A DNA stretch of 64,000 nt from Mycolicibacterium cosmeticum (lineage in GTDB: Bacteria > Actinomycetota > Actinomycetes > Mycobacteriales > Mycobacteriaceae). The DNA lies in assembly GCF_000613185.1 (NCBI RefSeq), contig NZ_CCBB010000001.1, positions 1,240,001 through 1,304,000 of the forward strand, written 5' to 3'. This document shows, in pieces, positions 62,455 through 64,000 of the stretch. The notes beneath the pieces were generated by a model. That model saw only the letters and a list, made by a program, of their open reading frames with translations, ran no database searches and was not told the DNA's origin. Each line of letters starts with the position of its first letter. The stretch's first letter is position 1. Made by a program: the position numbers and the translations under genes.

Positions 62455-63650
62455 GCGGTGACATCAAGGGCACCGATACCCCCGGGCAGACCGGCGTCCC
62501 CGGCCAGCCCACCGACGCCGAACTGGCGACCATGTCGCGCGAGGAACTGCTCGAACTCGGCGGCAAGCTCGACGGTGTCGAGATCGTCTACAAGGAGCCG
62601 CGCTGGCCCATCGAGGGCACCAAGGCCGAGAAGCGGGCCTCGCGCACCGTCTCGTACTGGCTGCTGCTCGGCGGGTTCGCCGGTCTGGCGCTGCTGCTGA
62701 TCTTCCTGTTCTGGCCCTGGGAGTACAAGCCCTACGGGGCCGAGGGTGAGTGGATCTACTCGCTGGCCACCCCGCTGTACGGTCTGACGTTCGGCCTGTC
62801 GATCCTGGCCATCGGCGTCGGCGCGGTGCTGTACCAGAAGAAGTTCATCCCCGAGGAGATCTCCATCCAGGACCGCCACGACGGCCGGTCCCCGGAGTTG
62901 CACCGCAAGACCATCGCGGCCCAGCTGGGTGACGCGCTGGACTCCTCGACGATCAAGCGGCGCAAGCTGATCGGGCTGTCGCTGGGTATCGGCCTCGGCG
63001 CCTTCGGGCTCGGCACGCTGGTCGCCTTCCTCGGTGGTCTGATCAAGAACCCGTGGAAGCCGGTGGTGCAGACCGCCGAAGGCAAGAAGGCCGTGCTGTG
63101 GACCTCGGGCTGGACGCCCCGGTTCCAGGGCGAGACCATCTACCTGGCCCGCGCGACCGGCCTGCCGGGCGAGTCGCCGTTCGTCAAGATGCGCCCGGAG
63201 GACATCGACGCCGGCGGTATGGAGACGGTGTTCCCGTGGCGCGAGTCCGACGGCGACGGCACCACGGTGGAATCGCACGAGAAGCTCGGCGAGATCGCCC
63301 TGGGCGTGCGCAACCCGGTGATGCTCATCCGCATCAAGCCCAACGACATGCACCGGGTGGTCAAGCGTCAGGGCCAGGAGAGCTTCAACTTCGGTGAGCT
63401 GTTCGCGTTCACCAAGGTGTGCTCGCACCTGGGTTGCCCCTCGTCGCTGTACGAGCAGCAGACCTACCGCATCCTGTGCCCGTGCCACCAGTCGCAGTTC
63501 GACGCGCTGCACTTCGCGCGCCCGATCTTCGGCCCGGCCGCACGTGCGCTGGCGCAGCTGCCGATCACCATCGACAAAGACGGCTACCTGGTCGCCAACG
63601 GCGACTTCATCGAACCTGTCGGACCGGCATTCTGGGAGCGCAAATCATGA
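62451..63650 (+). CDS. qcrA: Ubiquinol-cytochrome c reductase Rieske iron-sulfur subunit
   Basis: 399 aa. Three membrane helices (about 70-90, 108-128 and 178-200), typical of the enlarged actinobacterial form, precede the Rieske domain. The 2Fe-2S ligands lie in C-S-H-L-G-C and C-P-C-H-Q-S (residues about 325-350). It carries electrons from menaquinol to QcrC. It overlaps both qcrC and qcrB by 4 nt. Confidence 0.97.
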   Translation: MSGDIKGTDTPGQTGVPGQPTDAELATMSREELLELGGKLDGVEIVYKEPRWPIEGTKAEKRASRTVSYWLLLGGFAGLALLLIFLFWPWEYKPYGAEGEWIYSLATPLYGLTFGLSILAIGVGAVLYQKKFIPEEISIQDRHDGRSPELHRKTIAAQLGDALDSSTIKRRKLIGLSLGIGLGAFGLGTLVAFLGGLIKNPWKPVVQTAEGKKAVLWTSGWTPRFQGETIYLARATGLPGESPFVKMRPEDIDAGGMETVFPWRESDGDGTTVESHEKLGEIALGVRNPVMLIRIKPNDMHRVVKRQGQESFNFGELFAFTKVCSHLGCPSSLYEQQTYRILCPCHQSQFDALHFARPIFGPAARALAQLPITIDKDGYLVANGDFIEPVGPAFWERKS

Positions 63651-64000
63651 GCCCTGACCTTGCCAAGCTCGCCGCCCACCAAGGCGACGCGATTGACTCT
63701 CGGTTCCACCCGTCGGCGGCGGCCCGCCGCCAGCTGAACAAGGTGTTCCCCACCCACTGGTCGTTCCTGCTGGGTGAGATCGCGCTGTACAGCTTCATCG
63801 TGCTGCTGATCACCGGCGTGTACCTGACGCTGTTCTTCGACCCGTCGATGGCCGAGGTTACCTACAACGGCGTGTACCAGCCGCTGCGCGGTGTGCAGAT
63901 GTCGCGGGCCTACGAATCGGCGCTGGAGATCAGCTTCGAGGTGCGCGGCGGCCTGTTCGTCCGCCAGATCCACCACTGGGCGGCGCTGCTGTTCGCGGCG
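63647..64000 (+). CDS. qcrB: Cytochrome bc1 complex cytochrome b subunit, 5' part
   Basis: The first 118 codons are visible, cut by the window edge. Sequence [23 protein letters not shown] and the first membrane helix ([13 protein letters not shown]) match mycobacterial QcrB. V-R-Q-I-H-H-W-A begins helix B with a heme-ligand histidine pair region. QcrB holds two b hemes and the quinol sites and is the target of imidazopyridine inhibitors. The start overlaps the qcrA stop as ATGA. Confidence 0.96.
   Translation, partial: MSPDLAKLAAHQGDAIDSRFHPSAAARRQLNKVFPTHWSFLLGEIALYSFIVLLITGVYLTLFFDPSMAEVTYNGVYQPLRGVQMSRAYESALEISFEVRGGLFVRQIHHWAALLFAA

Overview
The window is a GC-rich actinobacterial chromosome segment that reads as a Mycobacteriaceae genome, most likely a rapid-growing Mycolicibacterium. 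The calls rest on translated motifs and on gene order recalled from Mycobacterium tuberculosis H37Rv. From about 18.2 kb to the right edge the order follows Rv2143 through Rv2196 almost gene for gene. The left end matches Rv1615-Rv1618 with gltBD inserted. GTG and TTG starts, GTGA/ATGA stop-start overlaps and very long spurious antisense frames are common throughout.

Layout. 1-9.1 kb: tesB (cut by the edge), pyk, gltD, gltB and two small membrane proteins, all on the minus strand. 9.2-14.9 kb: a tripartite tricarboxylate transporter (tctCBA) with a universal stress protein, divergent from a CitA/CitB-type two-component system. 14.9-18.2 kb: a serine-hydrolase-fold lipoprotein that has lost its catalytic motifs, a class I glutamine amidotransferase and an SRPBCC-SDR fusion. 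18.3-38.2 kb: a phosphoribosyltransferase, a small membrane protein, then the division and cell wall (dcw) cluster read right to left: mraZ, rsmH, ftsL, ftsI, murE, murF, mraY, ftsW, murG, murC, ftsQ, ftsZ, pgeF, a YggS-type PLP protein, sepF, yggT, wag31. 38.5-60.8 kb: envelope and lipoglycan genes (lppM, idsA2, mptA, an Rv2181-like mannosyltransferase, pimB', an acyltransferase), pknL with its neighbour regulator, aroG, an ArsA-like ATPase group, fadD15, an NlpC/P60 hydrolase, a DEDDh/GIY-YIG nuclease and trpD. 61-64 kb: ctaE-qcrC-qcrA-qcrB, the start of the cytochrome bcc-aa3 respiratory operon; qcrB is cut by the right edge.

How it works together. Most of the window builds and divides the mycobacterial envelope: lipid II synthesis (Mur enzymes, MraY), septum assembly (FtsZ/Q/W/I/L, SepF), polar growth (Wag31), lipoglycan mannosylation (MptA, Rv2181-like, PimB') and peptidoglycan remodelling (NlpC/P60), with PknL as a signalling node. 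MraZ-type GTGGGG boxes precede mraZ.

Most notable. (1) murD is absent from the dcw cluster; only 200 bp lie between mraY and ftsW, and they hold a 31-bp tandem duplication that overlaps the mraY stop. (2) Short tandem duplications at or just past stop codons recur at four gene ends. At one of them the downstream lipoprotein metallopeptidase gene is left without an in-frame conventional start. (3) A secreted lipoprotein has the beta-lactamase/serine-hydrolase fold but lacks the catalytic Ser, Lys and Asn. I found no defence system, prophage, insertion sequence, CRISPR array, tRNA or rRNA.
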